From Marinilabiliaceae bacterium (lineage in GTDB: Bacteria; Bacteroidota; Bacteroidia; Bacteroidales; Marinilabiliaceae), in contig JAFGBR010000021.1 of the NCBI GenBank assembly GCA_016933045.1, positions 88,886 to 149,755 of the forward strand: a DNA stretch of 60,870 nt. The letters run 5' to 3'. Positions 18,969-28,188 of the stretch are shown here, one piece after another (the stretch's first letter is position 1; every line of letters starts with the position of its first letter). The notes beneath the pieces were generated by a model that saw only the letters and a program-made list of their open reading frames with translations, was not told the DNA's origin and did no database searches. The position numbers and the translations under genes are program-made.

Positions 18969-19934
18969 ATGATTAAAGTTGGAATTGTTGGAGGTGCCGG
19001 TTACACTGCAGGGGAACTTATAAGAATTTTAATTAACCATCCACTGGTTGAATTAAAATTTATTCAAAGTACTAGTAATGCAGGTAACCCAATTATTAAA
19101 GTGCATAACGATTTAGTTGGCGAAACTGATTTAGTGTTTTGTAATGACTTGCCTTTAGATAAAGTTGATGTTGTTTTCTTGTGTATGGGGCACGGAAAAT
19201 CGGTTGAGTTTATGACTAATAACTCTATTCCTGAAAATTTAAGAGTGATTGATTTAAGTACAGACTATCGAATGAGGCGTAACGATCATTCTTTTGTTTA
19301 TGGGTTGCCTGAATTGCTAAAAGATAAAATTAAGGATGCAAAATATATAGCAAATCCTGGTTGTTTTGCAACTGCAATTCAAATGGCATTTTTACCTGTG
19401 GCTTTTGTTAAAAAACTTACCGAAGTTCATATTCATGCTATTACCGGATCAACAGGAGCCGGACAGGCACCTACTGCAACAACACATTTTAGTTGGCGAA
19501 GCAGTAATACTTCTGTTTATAAAGCGTTTAGTCATCAGCATTTGAATGAAATTGGACAAACAATACGATGGTTGCAACCCGGTTTCGATGCCGATGTAAA
19601 TTTTGTTCCTGTAAGGGGTGATTTTCCTCGTGGTATTATGGCTTCGGTTTATTTCGAAAGTGATTTGACTAAAGAGGAGGCTAAAAAGTTATATTCCGAT
19701 TTTTATAAAGATCATCCGTTTACTGTTGTTGTGGATAAAAATCCCGATTTGAAACAAGTTGTAAATACAAATAAGGCAGTTGTGTTTGTCGAAAAATTCG
19801 GAAACAAGATTCATGTTGTTAGTATGATAGATAACTTGTTAAAAGGGGCTTCGGGGCAGGCTGTTCAAAATATGAATTTGATGTTTGGAATCGATGAAAC
19901 CACAGGATTAAAGCTTAAACCTGTTGCTTTTTAA
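18969..19934 (+). CDS. argC: N-acyl-gamma-glutamyl-phosphate reductase
   Basis: 321 residues. It reduces N-acylglutamyl phosphate with NADPH to the semialdehyde. The N-terminal Rossmann motif is GIVGGAGYTAGEL and the catalytic cysteine lies in NPGCFATAIQ (about residue 133). The substrate acyl group is probably succinyl if the transcarbamylase assignment holds. It lies 3 nt after argG, so the two are almost certainly co-translated. Confidence 0.96.
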   Translation: MIKVGIVGGAGYTAGELIRILINHPLVELKFIQSTSNAGNPIIKVHNDLVGETDLVFCNDLPLDKVDVVFLCMGHGKSVEFMTNNSIPENLRVIDLSTDYRMRRNDHSFVYGLPELLKDKIKDAKYIANPGCFATAIQMAFLPVAFVKKLTEVHIHAITGSTGAGQAPTATTHFSWRSSNTSVYKAFSHQHLNEIGQTIRWLQPGFDADVNFVPVRGDFPRGIMASVYFESDLTKEEAKKLYSDFYKDHPFTVVVDKNPDLKQVVNTNKAVVFVEKFGNKIHVVSMIDNLLKGASGQAVQNMNLMFGIDETTGLKLKPVAF

Positions 19935-20002
19935 TTGCAATATTTTTGAAATAATTATTAATTGTATTAGCACTTTATTAAGTGTTTAAAAAAAATTGAG
20001 AG

Positions 20003-21133
20003 ATGAATTTATTTGATGTATACCCATTATTCGACATTACCCCTGTACAAGCAAAAGATTGCTATGTGTGGGATAGTGAAGGAAATAAATACCTCGATTT
20101 GTATGGGGGGCATGCTGTTATTTCTATCGGTCACAGTCATCCTCATTATATACAACGTATTACGGAACAAATTGAAATGATTGGTTTTTACAGTAACTCG
20201 GTTAAAAATCCAATGCAAACCCAATTGGCTGCTAAGTTAGGGGAGATGTCGGGATTGATCGATTATAGTCTTTTTCTTTGTAATTCGGGAGCTGAAGCAA
20301 ATGAAAATGCATTAAAACTTGCATCTTTTCATACAGGACGTAAAAAAATTATTTCGTTTCAAAAAGGTTTTCATGGTCGTACATCGGCTGCTGTGGCTGC
20401 AACAGATAATAAAAATATTGTTGCCCCGGTTAATGCGGGTCACGAAGTGGTTATTTTGCCTTTGAATGATTTGTCTGCTGTTGAGGCTGAATTAAAAAAT
20501 GGTGATGTTGCCGCTGTTATTATTGAGGGAATATTAGGTATTGGTGGTATTGTTGTCCCCGAAAACGATTTTATTGAGCAGCTCGAATCGTTGTGTCATA
20601 AATATGGTACTGTGCTGATTTTGGATGAGATACAGTCTGGTTACGGTAGGTCTGGTAAGTTTTTTGCGTACCAGTACACAAAGGTTATGCCCGATATTGT
20701 TACTGTTGCTAAAGGAATGGGTAACGGTTTCCCGGTAGGTGGAGTGCTTATTTCGCCAATGTTTAAAGCTAGTTATGGAATGTTGGGGACTACATTTGGC
20801 GGTAATTACCTTGCTTGTGCAGCATCGTTGGCTGTGTTAGAGGTAATTGAGCAGGAAAATTTAATAAATAACGCTTTTGAGGTAGGTAAGTATTTGCTCG
20901 AAAAATTAAATAATGAATTGAATATTAAAGATATAAGAGGACGTGGTTTGATGGTCGGTCTTGAATATGAAAAAAATATTAAGGAAATAAGGAAACATTT
21001 ATTGGTCGATAAACGTACATTCACCGGAGTTTCTGGAACCCATGTGATTCGTTTATTACCACCATTAACTTTAAAAAAAGAACATGTAGATCGGTTTGTT
21101 ACTGATTTACTAGATGTTTCAAATAGTTCCTAG
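20003..21133 (+). CDS. argD: N-acylornithine aminotransferase
   Basis: 376 residues, a class III PLP-dependent aminotransferase of the ArgD family. Motifs are NSGAEANENALKLA for phosphate binding, ILDEIQSGYGRSGKFFAYQ, and the PLP lysine in TVAKGMGNGFPVGG (about residue 235). It transfers an amino group from glutamate to N-acylglutamate semialdehyde to form N-acylornithine. It is followed by an HNH-like gene that separates it from proC. Confidence 0.95.
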   Translation: MNLFDVYPLFDITPVQAKDCYVWDSEGNKYLDLYGGHAVISIGHSHPHYIQRITEQIEMIGFYSNSVKNPMQTQLAAKLGEMSGLIDYSLFLCNSGAEANENALKLASFHTGRKKIISFQKGFHGRTSAAVAATDNKNIVAPVNAGHEVVILPLNDLSAVEAELKNGDVAAVIIEGILGIGGIVVPENDFIEQLESLCHKYGTVLILDEIQSGYGRSGKFFAYQYTKVMPDIVTVAKGMGNGFPVGGVLISPMFKASYGMLGTTFGGNYLACAASLAVLEVIEQENLINNAFEVGKYLLEKLNNELNIKDIRGRGLMVGLEYEKNIKEIRKHLLVDKRTFTGVSGTHVIRLLPPLTLKKEHVDRFVTDLLDVSNSS

Positions 21134-21157
21134 TGTTGTATATTATATTAATTTGAC

Positions 21158-21742
21158 ATGATTAAGTCTTTTTGGAATGAAGAGTGGAAAGAGATAAAAT
21201 TTGAAGAAGGCGCTTTGAAAAAACGCTACGCAATTTCCAATTACGGTAGATTATTAAGTTATATCAATAATATTGAAGAGGGGTGTTGGATAAAAGGAGG
21301 ATTATTAAGGGGTTATCATACATTGCCACTTCGACCATTCGGAAAATCCAGAACTTATTATGTTCATAAAATAGTTGCAGAGTTGTTTTTAGGGGAAAAA
21401 ACTGCGGATAAACAGTATGTTATTCATAAAGACTATAACAAATCAAATAATTTTGTACAAAATCTGCAATGGGCAAATAAAAACGAGATGTTTGCTCATC
21501 AGCAGTTAAATCCCACGGTTTTAGAGTCGAGGGAGAAACAAAAAGGGCGTAAAACTGTTCAGGGACATAAGTTAAATGCCACGCAGGTAATGCGTTTGAA
21601 AAAGAAAATTAATGACCCTAACAGGAAAACCCGTTTAAAAATGTTAGCAAAACAATTTGGTATTAGCGAAATGCAGCTATATCGAATTAAGTCGGGCGAA
21701 AATTGGGCTCATATCGAAGTTGATATCGAAGGTCAGGGGTGA
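21158..21742 (+). CDS. NUMOD4/HNH-type protein with C-terminal HTH inside the arg operon
   Basis: 194 residues. Residues 8-36 match the NUMOD4 motif found in homing and phage nucleases (EEWKEIKF to RLLSYINN). Residues 66-106 resemble an HNH_3 nuclease: His70 in YYVHKIVAELF, His90 in VIHKDYNKSNN and Asn97-Asn98, then NLQW. The usual Asn before the second His is Ile here. Residues 160-183 form a helix-turn-helix (MLAKQFGISEMQLYRIKSG). Such proteins are usually selfish DNA or phage genes, yet this one has full operon spacing (24 nt after argD) and is followed by three adjacent hairpins. It may be a homing-type insertion or a domesticated DNA-binding regulator; I cannot tell which. Confidence 0.65.
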   Translation: MIKSFWNEEWKEIKFEEGALKKRYAISNYGRLLSYINNIEEGCWIKGGLLRGYHTLPLRPFGKSRTYYVHKIVAELFLGEKTADKQYVIHKDYNKSNNFVQNLQWANKNEMFAHQQLNPTVLESREKQKGRKTVQGHKLNATQVMRLKKKINDPNRKTRLKMLAKQFGISEMQLYRIKSGENWAHIEVDIEGQG

Positions 21743-21755
21743 AATAATTGACGGT

Positions 21756-21816
21756 ATTTAGTAATTAGTACTAAATTTGTCAGTTAATCCTGACAAATGT
21801 TAATTATTAAATTAAC
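21756..21816 (+). repeat. Three consecutive hairpins before proC
   Basis: Hairpin A has 8-bp arms (21756-21763/21769-21776). Hairpin B has 9-bp arms (21775-21783/21790-21798, core TTTGTCAG). Hairpin C has 7-bp arms (21099-type sequence GTTAATT at 21799-21805, AATTAAC at 21810-21816). They abut, with A and B sharing two bases, and fill the 79-nt spacer; C ends 5 nt before the proC ATG. They may be a processed intercistronic region, a translational control structure, or the end of the preceding insertion. Confidence 0.6.
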
Positions 21817-21821
21817 CGTAA

Positions 21822-22625
21822 ATGAAGAATCTTAAAATAACCATTATTGGAGGAGGTAACCTTGGAAGTGCAATTTCCAGGGGATTAGTGAACTCAAAAG
21901 CAATTGATCCTTCTCAATTAACTGTTTCCGATAATCAATTAAAACAGCTTGAGGCTTTAAAATTATTGGGTGTTAATGTAACTAATGATAATAAATCGGC
22001 AGTTGTTAATGCCGATATTGTTATGTTGGCCGTTAAACCGTGGTTTGTCGAAACTGTAATGATTGATATTGCTAATTCGCTTGATGTTGATAAAACTATA
22101 TTTATTACTTTGGCAGCAGGTGTCTCGTCGAAAACCATTCAGGAACTTTCAGGAAATTCTATTACTGTATTTGCAGTAATGCCAAATACAGCAATTGCTG
22201 TTGGAGAGTCAATGACCTGTGTTTCATCTCGTAATGCATCTAAAGAACAGGAACAATTGGTATTGTCATTGTTTGGATCAATGGGTAAGGCTATACTTAT
22301 TTCGGAGAGTTCAATGGGTGCTGCTACGGCTTTAGCATCGTGTGGTACTGCGTATGCGCTTAGGTATATTCATGCGGCAGCACAGGCAGGTATTGAAATA
22401 GGTTTTAATGCCGAGGTTGCAACGCAAATTGTTGCGCAAGTGGTTAAGGGAGCATCTGAAATAATATTGAAAAACGGATCTCATCCCGAAGTTGAAATTG
22501 ACAAAGTTACTACACCCGGTGGAATTACTATTAATGGATTAAATGCTATGGAGCATGCAGGATTTAGTTCATCTGTAATTAGCGGTGTTGTATCGTCATT
22601 TAATAAAGTTAACAAGGGTAAGTAA
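21822..22625 (+). CDS. proC: Pyrroline-5-carboxylate reductase
   Basis: 267 residues. It catalyses the last step of proline synthesis, NAD(P)H-dependent reduction of pyrroline-5-carboxylate. The Rossmann motif is GGGNLGSAISRGL (residues 9-21) and the C-terminal family signature is TTPGGITINGLNAMEHAGF. With proB and proA next to it, the complete glutamate-to-proline route is embedded in the arginine cluster. Confidence 0.96.
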   Translation: MKNLKITIIGGGNLGSAISRGLVNSKAIDPSQLTVSDNQLKQLEALKLLGVNVTNDNKSAVVNADIVMLAVKPWFVETVMIDIANSLDVDKTIFITLAAGVSSKTIQELSGNSITVFAVMPNTAIAVGESMTCVSSRNASKEQEQLVLSLFGSMGKAILISESSMGAATALASCGTAYALRYIHAAAQAGIEIGFNAEVATQIVAQVVKGASEIILKNGSHPEVEIDKVTTPGGITINGLNAMEHAGFSSSVISGVVSSFNKVNKGK

Positions 22626-22642
22626 TCAGTTATTCGTTTTTT

Positions 22643-23722
22643 GTGTCAGCAAAAATTACTATAAAAATAGGATCAAATGTTCTGGCTTCTAAAACAGGAG
22701 GGCTTGATGAAGAGCGTATTGCTCATTTGGTCGATCAAATTGCTAAATTGCATAAAGCCGGCAATAGAGTTATTCTGGTTTCTTCGGGCGCAGTAGCCTC
22801 AGGACGAACCATGATAAAGCTGAACAAGAAAATTGATATGGTATCTGCTCGTCAGGTACTATCATCGGTTGGACAGGTGAAGCTGGTTAATTTATATACT
22901 CAGCTTTTCGATAGGCATCAGCTTAAAATAGCTCAGATATTAGTTACTAAGGAGGATTTTAGAACCCGTGAGCACTATCTGAACATGAAAAATTGTTTAA
23001 CATCATTGCTCGATAATGATATTATTCCAATTGTTAATGAAAATGATGCGGTATCTGTTACTGCTTTAATGTTTACTGATAACGATGAGCTTTCGGGGTT
23101 GTTGGCTTCTATGATGGGAAGTGATGAGTTGTTTATCTTGTCAAATGTTGATGGAATTTTTGATGGTGATCCGAATATGGATGGTTCAAAGGTGATACGT
23201 TCTATTGACGATAGTTCAAGTAATATCTCAAAATATATATCAACAACCAAGTCTGATTTTGGTAGGGGGGGGATGTTAACAAAATGTCGTATTGCCCAAA
23301 AAACTGCTGAATCAGGTATATCTGTTCGAATAGCAAATGGCACTAAAGAGAATGTGATTCTGCAATTGGTTGAAACGCCCGAATTGTTTGTACACACTCA
23401 TTTTGTACCTGGAACCAAAAAGCGATCTATTAAAAAATGGATTGCTTATTCTGACGGGTTTGCTAATGCTGAAATTGTTATTAATAGTGGTGCCGAGCAG
23501 GCTTTGGTTAGTGATAAGGCAACAAGTCTGCTTTTGCCCGGTGTTGTTGAGTTTAAAGGTGAATTTGAAAAAGGTGATTTGTTGAGAATTAAAAACGAAG
23601 ATGATGTTGTTGTTGGTATTGGTCGTGCTCAATACGATTTTGAGAAGGCTCAAAAACATCTTTTCGAAAAAAAATACAAACCATTAATTCATTACGATTA
23701 TTTATATCTGTTTGTAAAATGA
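22643..23722 (+). CDS. proB: Glutamate 5-kinase
   Basis: 359 residues from GTG 22643, 17 nt after proC. An amino-acid-kinase domain (KIGSNVLAS, VSSGAVASG, NENDAV, the GRGGM loop near residue 210) is followed by a C-terminal PUA-like domain from about residue 270. It phosphorylates glutamate for proline synthesis and is usually inhibited by proline. A run of eight Gs (23265-23272) encodes the Arg-Gly-Gly of the GRGGM loop, a possible slippage point. Confidence 0.96.
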   Translation: MSAKITIKIGSNVLASKTGGLDEERIAHLVDQIAKLHKAGNRVILVSSGAVASGRTMIKLNKKIDMVSARQVLSSVGQVKLVNLYTQLFDRHQLKIAQILVTKEDFRTREHYLNMKNCLTSLLDNDIIPIVNENDAVSVTALMFTDNDELSGLLASMMGSDELFILSNVDGIFDGDPNMDGSKVIRSIDDSSSNISKYISTTKSDFGRGGMLTKCRIAQKTAESGISVRIANGTKENVILQLVETPELFVHTHFVPGTKKRSIKKWIAYSDGFANAEIVINSGAEQALVSDKATSLLLPGVVEFKGEFEKGDLLRIKNEDDVVVGIGRAQYDFEKAQKHLFEKKYKPLIHYDYLYLFVK

Positions 23723-23825
23723 TTTTTTTTTGCATTAGGATATGAATGAATCAAATTGTAAAATGTATATAAATGTTTTTTTATCCATATTAAGTGTTTG
23801 ATACTAATATTAAAATTTCAATTGC

Positions 23826-25076
23826 ATGAAGTGTCAAAAACAATTCGAAGATGTACGGGAATCGGCCAGATATCTGGTTCGTTTGAGCTCTGAAAAAATC
23901 AGCGATGTTTTGTTGAAACTGGCTGATGAAGCCGAAGCTAATGCTAGTTTTATTTTGGAAGAAAATAAAAAGGATTTGGATCGTATGGATCCCGAAAATC
24001 CAAAGTACGACCGATTAAAATTGACGACCAAACGAATCGAAGATATTGCCGGCGATATTCGTAATGTGGCATCATTACCCTGTCCTGTTGGCGAAATAAT
24101 GGAAAAGCGAACCCTCAATAATGGCTTGGAATTGAAAAAGGTAAGGGTGGCTATGGGTGTTGTGGGGGTAATTTATGAGGCTCGTCCGAATGTTACTTTT
24201 GATGTGTTTGCACTCTGTTTTCGTTCTGGTAATGCTTGTGTTTTAAAAGGAGGAAGTGATGCGGAATTCTCTAATAAGGCAATTGCCGGAATTATTAAAA
24301 AGGTTTTAAAGTCGACAAATATTGACGAAAATATCATTCAGCTTTTGCCTCCCGATAGATATGCTGCTGATGAACTGATGCACGCTAATGGATATGTTGA
24401 TTTGCTAATTCCCCGAGGTTCGCAAAGTTTAATAAATAGTGTTCGTGAGCAGTCGAGTATACCCGTTATTGAAACGGGTGCAGGTATTGTTCATACTTAT
24501 TTTGATAAATCGGCCGACTTAGAAAAAGGTAAAAATATTGTGTTTAATGCAAAAACCCGACGTGTAAGTGTTTGCAATGCCTTAGATTGCCTGATTATTC
24601 ATGCCGGCAGGTTAAATGATCTGCCTGAGATAATGGCACCATTGATTGATAAAGAAGTTGAGATATTTGCCGATGAACCTGCTTATGCAAAGTTAAAAGG
24701 AAACTACCCTGATAATTTATTAAAAATAGCTGATGAGAGTTCGTATGGAACTGAGTTTTTAGCAATGAAAATGTCTGTTAAAACGGTTAATGATTTCGAT
24801 GAAGCTTTGAATCACATTTATAAGTACAGTTCGAAACACAGCGAAGCCATAATTGCCGAAGATGAACAGGTTATTGAGAGATTTTTTAATGAAGTTGATG
24901 CGTCATCATTATATTCAAATGCATCGACTGCATTTACCGATGGAGCTCAGTTTGGTTTAGGGGCTGAGATTGGTATTAGTACACAAAAATTACATGCTCG
25001 TGGCCCAATGGCTTTGAAAGAGTTGACTAGTTATAAATGGATATTAGTTGGATCGGGACAGGTTCGTCCTGCTTAA
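23826..25076 (+). CDS. proA: Glutamate-5-semialdehyde dehydrogenase
   Basis: 416 residues, aldehyde dehydrogenase fold. It reduces glutamyl phosphate to glutamate semialdehyde. Typical stretches are [28 protein letters not shown], and the catalytic cysteine in [12 protein letters not shown] (about residue 247). The 103-nt gap from proB is AT-rich without clear elements. Confidence 0.96.
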   Translation: MKCQKQFEDVRESARYLVRLSSEKISDVLLKLADEAEANASFILEENKKDLDRMDPENPKYDRLKLTTKRIEDIAGDIRNVASLPCPVGEIMEKRTLNNGLELKKVRVAMGVVGVIYEARPNVTFDVFALCFRSGNACVLKGGSDAEFSNKAIAGIIKKVLKSTNIDENIIQLLPPDRYAADELMHANGYVDLLIPRGSQSLINSVREQSSIPVIETGAGIVHTYFDKSADLEKGKNIVFNAKTRRVSVCNALDCLIIHAGRLNDLPEIMAPLIDKEVEIFADEPAYAKLKGNYPDNLLKIADESSYGTEFLAMKMSVKTVNDFDEALNHIYKYSSKHSEAIIAEDEQVIERFFNEVDASSLYSNASTAFTDGAQFGLGAEIGISTQKLHARGPMALKELTSYKWILVGSGQVRPA

Positions 25077-25095
25077 CCTTTAAAATAAACTATTA

Positions 25096-26046
25096 ATGAG
25101 ACGATTTTTAACAGTTGATGATATTGGCGATTTAAATGTTGCTATTAAAGAGGCACTTGAAATAAAAAAGAATCCTTATGCGCATTACGATTTGGGAAAA
25201 AATAAAACTATTATTCTTATTTTCTTCAATTCTAGTCTTAGAACCCGCTTAAGTACACAAAAAGCAGCCATGAATTTGGGTATGAACGTGATTGTTTTAG
25301 ATATAAACAAAGATGGCTGGAAATTAGAGTCGGAACTTGGTGTGGTTATGGATGGTGATAAACCTGAGCATATTCGTGAAGCTGTTCCTGTAATTGGGCA
25401 GTATTGCGATTTGATTGGAGTGCGCTCATTTGCAACATTCGAAAATAAAGATGATGATTATTCCGAAAAGGTATTAAATCAGTTTATAGAATTTTCCGGC
25501 GTCCCTGTTATTAGCCTTGAATCGGCTACGCGCCATCCCTGTCAGTCGTTTGCCGATTTGATTACAATTGAGGAGTTAAAACCAAAAAAGCGGCCTAAGG
25601 TTGTTTTAACATGGGCTCCGCATCCACGTGCATTACCGCAGGCGGTGCCAAATTCGTTTGCCGAGTGGATGAAAAAGGCCGATGTTGATTTTGTTATTAC
25701 TCATCCGAAAGGGTATGAACTGGCTCCTGAATTTTCGGAAGGTGCAACCATCGAATACGATCAGAAAAAAGCATTTAAAGATGCTGATTTTATATACGCT
25801 AAAAACTGGTCGTCATTTACTGAATATGGAAAAGTACTTAGCCTTGATAAAAGCTGGACTGTTGATGAAGAGAAGATGGCCTTAACTAATAACGCAAAAT
25901 TTATGCATTGTTTGCCTGTTCGCCGAAATATGATTGTTTCCGATGGCGTAATAGAAAGTTCAAATTCTGTGGTAATTCAGGAGGCTGCAAACCGGGTTTT
26001 TTCGGTGCAAACTGTTATTAAACGAATGTTGGAAGGTTTAAAGTAG
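25096..26046 (+). CDS. argF': N-succinyl-L-ornithine transcarbamylase (argF')
   Basis: 316 residues. It belongs to the acyl-ornithine branch of transcarbamylases, not classical OTCase. The carbamoyl-phosphate site is NSSLRTRLS (residues 45-53), with RHPCQS and HCLPVRR further on. The residue that sets substrate choice is Pro90, in MDGDKPEH: Bacteroides fragilis succinylornithine transcarbamylase has Pro here, whereas Xanthomonas acetylornithine transcarbamylase has Glu at the matching site, and swapping them swaps specificity (established for those enzymes). I therefore predict N-succinylornithine as substrate, giving N-succinylcitrulline. It lies between proA and argB. Confidence 0.88.
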   Translation: MRRFLTVDDIGDLNVAIKEALEIKKNPYAHYDLGKNKTIILIFFNSSLRTRLSTQKAAMNLGMNVIVLDINKDGWKLESELGVVMDGDKPEHIREAVPVIGQYCDLIGVRSFATFENKDDDYSEKVLNQFIEFSGVPVISLESATRHPCQSFADLITIEELKPKKRPKVVLTWAPHPRALPQAVPNSFAEWMKKADVDFVITHPKGYELAPEFSEGATIEYDQKKAFKDADFIYAKNWSSFTEYGKVLSLDKSWTVDEEKMALTNNAKFMHCLPVRRNMIVSDGVIESSNSVVIQEAANRVFSVQTVIKRMLEGLK

Positions 26047-26052
26047 TCTATA

Positions 26053-26829
26053 ATGAGTATTTTATCAATAATAAAGGTTGGGGGAAAGGTTGTTGAAGAA
26101 ACAGCTTCGTTACAAAAACTATTAAATGACTTTGTAAAGCTTCCAGGGTTTAAAGTCTTGGTTCATGGAGGTGGTCGTTCGGCTACAAAAATTTCAGAAA
26201 AACTGGGTATTGAAACCAAAATGGTGAATGGACGGCGTATTACCGATGAAGAGACGTTAAAAGTTGTTACCATGGTTTATGCCGGTTTGGTTAATAAAAA
26301 TATTGTAGCATCATTACAGGCTCGCAATTGCAATGCCATTGGTTTGTCGGGTGCCGATTTGGATTTGATTCGTGCGGTTAAACGTCCGGTTAAAGATATT
26401 GATTACGGTTTTGTTGGTGATGTAGTATCGGTTCAAACCAATGAAGTTTCAAAACTTATTGCCGATGGTGTTGTGCCTGTTATTGCACCTATTACTCACG
26501 ATGGGAGTGGACTTTTGTTAAATACTAATGCCGACACTATGGCATCATCAATGGCAAAAGCTTTAGCATCTTCGTTTAGTGTTAATTTGGTTTATTGTTT
26601 CGAAAAACCTGGCGTAATGATGGATCAGAATGATGAAAAATCAGTTATAAAGGAGCTTAGTTTCGATGAGTTTAAAAAATTGCAAGATAACGGAACCATT
26701 GTCGAAGGTATGATTCCAAAACTGGATAATGGATTCGCAGCTTTGGATAGTGGTGTGAAAAATGTTATTATAACAAATACCAATGGTCTTGCAGGAGGAA
26801 ATTTTTCAGGTACAATCTTAGTTAAATAG
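26053..26829 (+). CDS. argB: N-acylglutamate kinase
   Basis: 258 residues, an amino-acid-kinase fold. Motifs are KVGGKVVE for ATP, VHGGGRSATKI for substrate binding and NGRRITDEETL, which are typical of ArgB. It lacks the extra N-terminal helix of the arginine-inhibited hexameric ArgB enzymes, so feedback inhibition by arginine is not expected from the sequence. In this pathway the substrate may be N-succinylglutamate. Confidence 0.94.
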   Translation: MSILSIIKVGGKVVEETASLQKLLNDFVKLPGFKVLVHGGGRSATKISEKLGIETKMVNGRRITDEETLKVVTMVYAGLVNKNIVASLQARNCNAIGLSGADLDLIRAVKRPVKDIDYGFVGDVVSVQTNEVSKLIADGVVPVIAPITHDGSGLLLNTNADTMASSMAKALASSFSVNLVYCFEKPGVMMDQNDEKSVIKELSFDEFKKLQDNGTIVEGMIPKLDNGFAALDSGVKNVIITNTNGLAGGNFSGTILVK

Positions 26830-26832
26830 AAA

Positions 26833-27921
26833 ATGAAGATAACTAACCTTCAGTCATATATGCTTGATGCTTTGAGTTTATTAAAACTGATGATATCAGT
26901 ACCTTCTTTTAGCAGGGATGAGAAAAATGTGGCTGATATGGTTTTTGACTGGATGGTTGGCATTGGATTATCTCCTAATCGAAAAGGGAATAATATTTGG
27001 GTAAAAAGCCCCGGGTTTTCGACAGATAAACCAACTATTCTTATGAATAGTCATTTAGATACAGTTAAGCCAGGCGATAAATGGAGTGTTGATCCATTTA
27101 AACCAATTGAAGATAATGGTAAGATTACAGGATTGGGAAGTAATGATGCCGGAGCTTCTGTTGTGAGTCTTACTCAGGTTTTTAGATTGTTAGTTCAACA
27201 GGAGCAGCCAAATAATTTTGTTTTAGCCATTACAGCCGAAGAGGAAATATCAGGAGCTAATGGTATTGTTTCTATTCTTGATGATATTGGGCATATTGAC
27301 CTGGGAATTATTGGTGAACCAACAAATATGCAAATGGCAATTGCCGAACGCGGATTGATGGTTCTCGATTGTTATGTAGATGGCAAAACCGGACATGCAG
27401 CTCGTGAAGAGGGCGAAAATGCAATTTATAAAGCAATTCCTGCAATTGAGTGGTTCCGAAATCATCCTTTTTCAGAATCGAATGGTTTGTTAGGGCCTGT
27501 TAAAATGTCGGTAACAATGATTGAAGCCGGGAAACAACATAATGTGGTGCCTGATGTATGTCATTTTGTGGTTGATGTTCGAATAAATGAGTGTTATTCA
27601 AATAAAGAGTTGTTCGAAAAAATTGAATCGTTTTTGGATATTAAAGTAGTACCTCGCTCGTTTCGATTGAATAGTTCATACATTCCGGAAACCCACCCGG
27701 TTGTAAAAAGAGGTCTTGCTTTAGAATTGTCAACTTATGGTTCGCCAACAACATCCGATCAGGCTCAGTTAAGTTTTACAACCCTCAAAATTGGACCGGG
27801 CGATTCGGCCAGATCTCATACTCCTGATGAGTATGTTTTTGTGAATGAAATTGAAAATGGAATTCAAATTTATTATGAGTTGTTAAATCAATTAGATTTA
27901 TCCCGTATTATTCATAAATAA
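26833..27921 (+). CDS. argE: M20 deacylase, probable N-acylcitrulline/N-acylornithine deacylase
   Basis: 362 residues, M20 zinc peptidase fold. Metal ligands are visible in NSHLDT, GLGSNDAGA, TAEEEISGANG and GEPTNM, and near the C-terminus PGDSARSHTPDEY. With a succinylornithine transcarbamylase in the operon, the expected reaction is removal of the succinyl group from N-succinylcitrulline, unlike E. coli ArgE, which acts on acetylornithine. It is 3 nt after argB and is the last gene of the tight arg run. Confidence 0.88.
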   Translation: MKITNLQSYMLDALSLLKLMISVPSFSRDEKNVADMVFDWMVGIGLSPNRKGNNIWVKSPGFSTDKPTILMNSHLDTVKPGDKWSVDPFKPIEDNGKITGLGSNDAGASVVSLTQVFRLLVQQEQPNNFVLAITAEEEISGANGIVSILDDIGHIDLGIIGEPTNMQMAIAERGLMVLDCYVDGKTGHAAREEGENAIYKAIPAIEWFRNHPFSESNGLLGPVKMSVTMIEAGKQHNVVPDVCHFVVDVRINECYSNKELFEKIESFLDIKVVPRSFRLNSSYIPETHPVVKRGLALELSTYGSPTTSDQAQLSFTTLKIGPGDSARSHTPDEYVFVNEIENGIQIYYELLNQLDLSRIIHK

Positions 27922-27975
27922 TCCCTGCCTCCGGCGGTGACTTAGGTGAAGTTAGGGTTTGTTTGAACTAAATCT

Positions 27976-27993
27976 ATAAATCTATGGATTTAT
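27976..27993. promoter_or_regulatory. Inverted repeat in the argE-argH spacer
   Basis: ATAAATC-TATG-GATTTAT, a 7-bp perfect inverted repeat, sits in the 267-nt spacer before argH. No convincing promoter or ARG box was found there. A short GC-rich stretch right after the argE stop (27923-27942) stands out from the AT-rich surroundings and may be a repeat remnant. Confidence 0.3.
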
Positions 27994-28188
27994 GAATAGA
28001 TCGGGTTAAGTTTTATTTGAAATATTATATTATTGGTGTGCGAATGTGTATTTGAAAAAGATATTATTTAAGTTTATATTTAGCTTGAATTTAGGGTGTT
28101 GTGGTTTTTTAATTATAAAAAACAAATATTCATTTTTAATTTTTTCAATTAGTTAGTTCTTTTTTTATAAATAAACATTTGATTTTAA

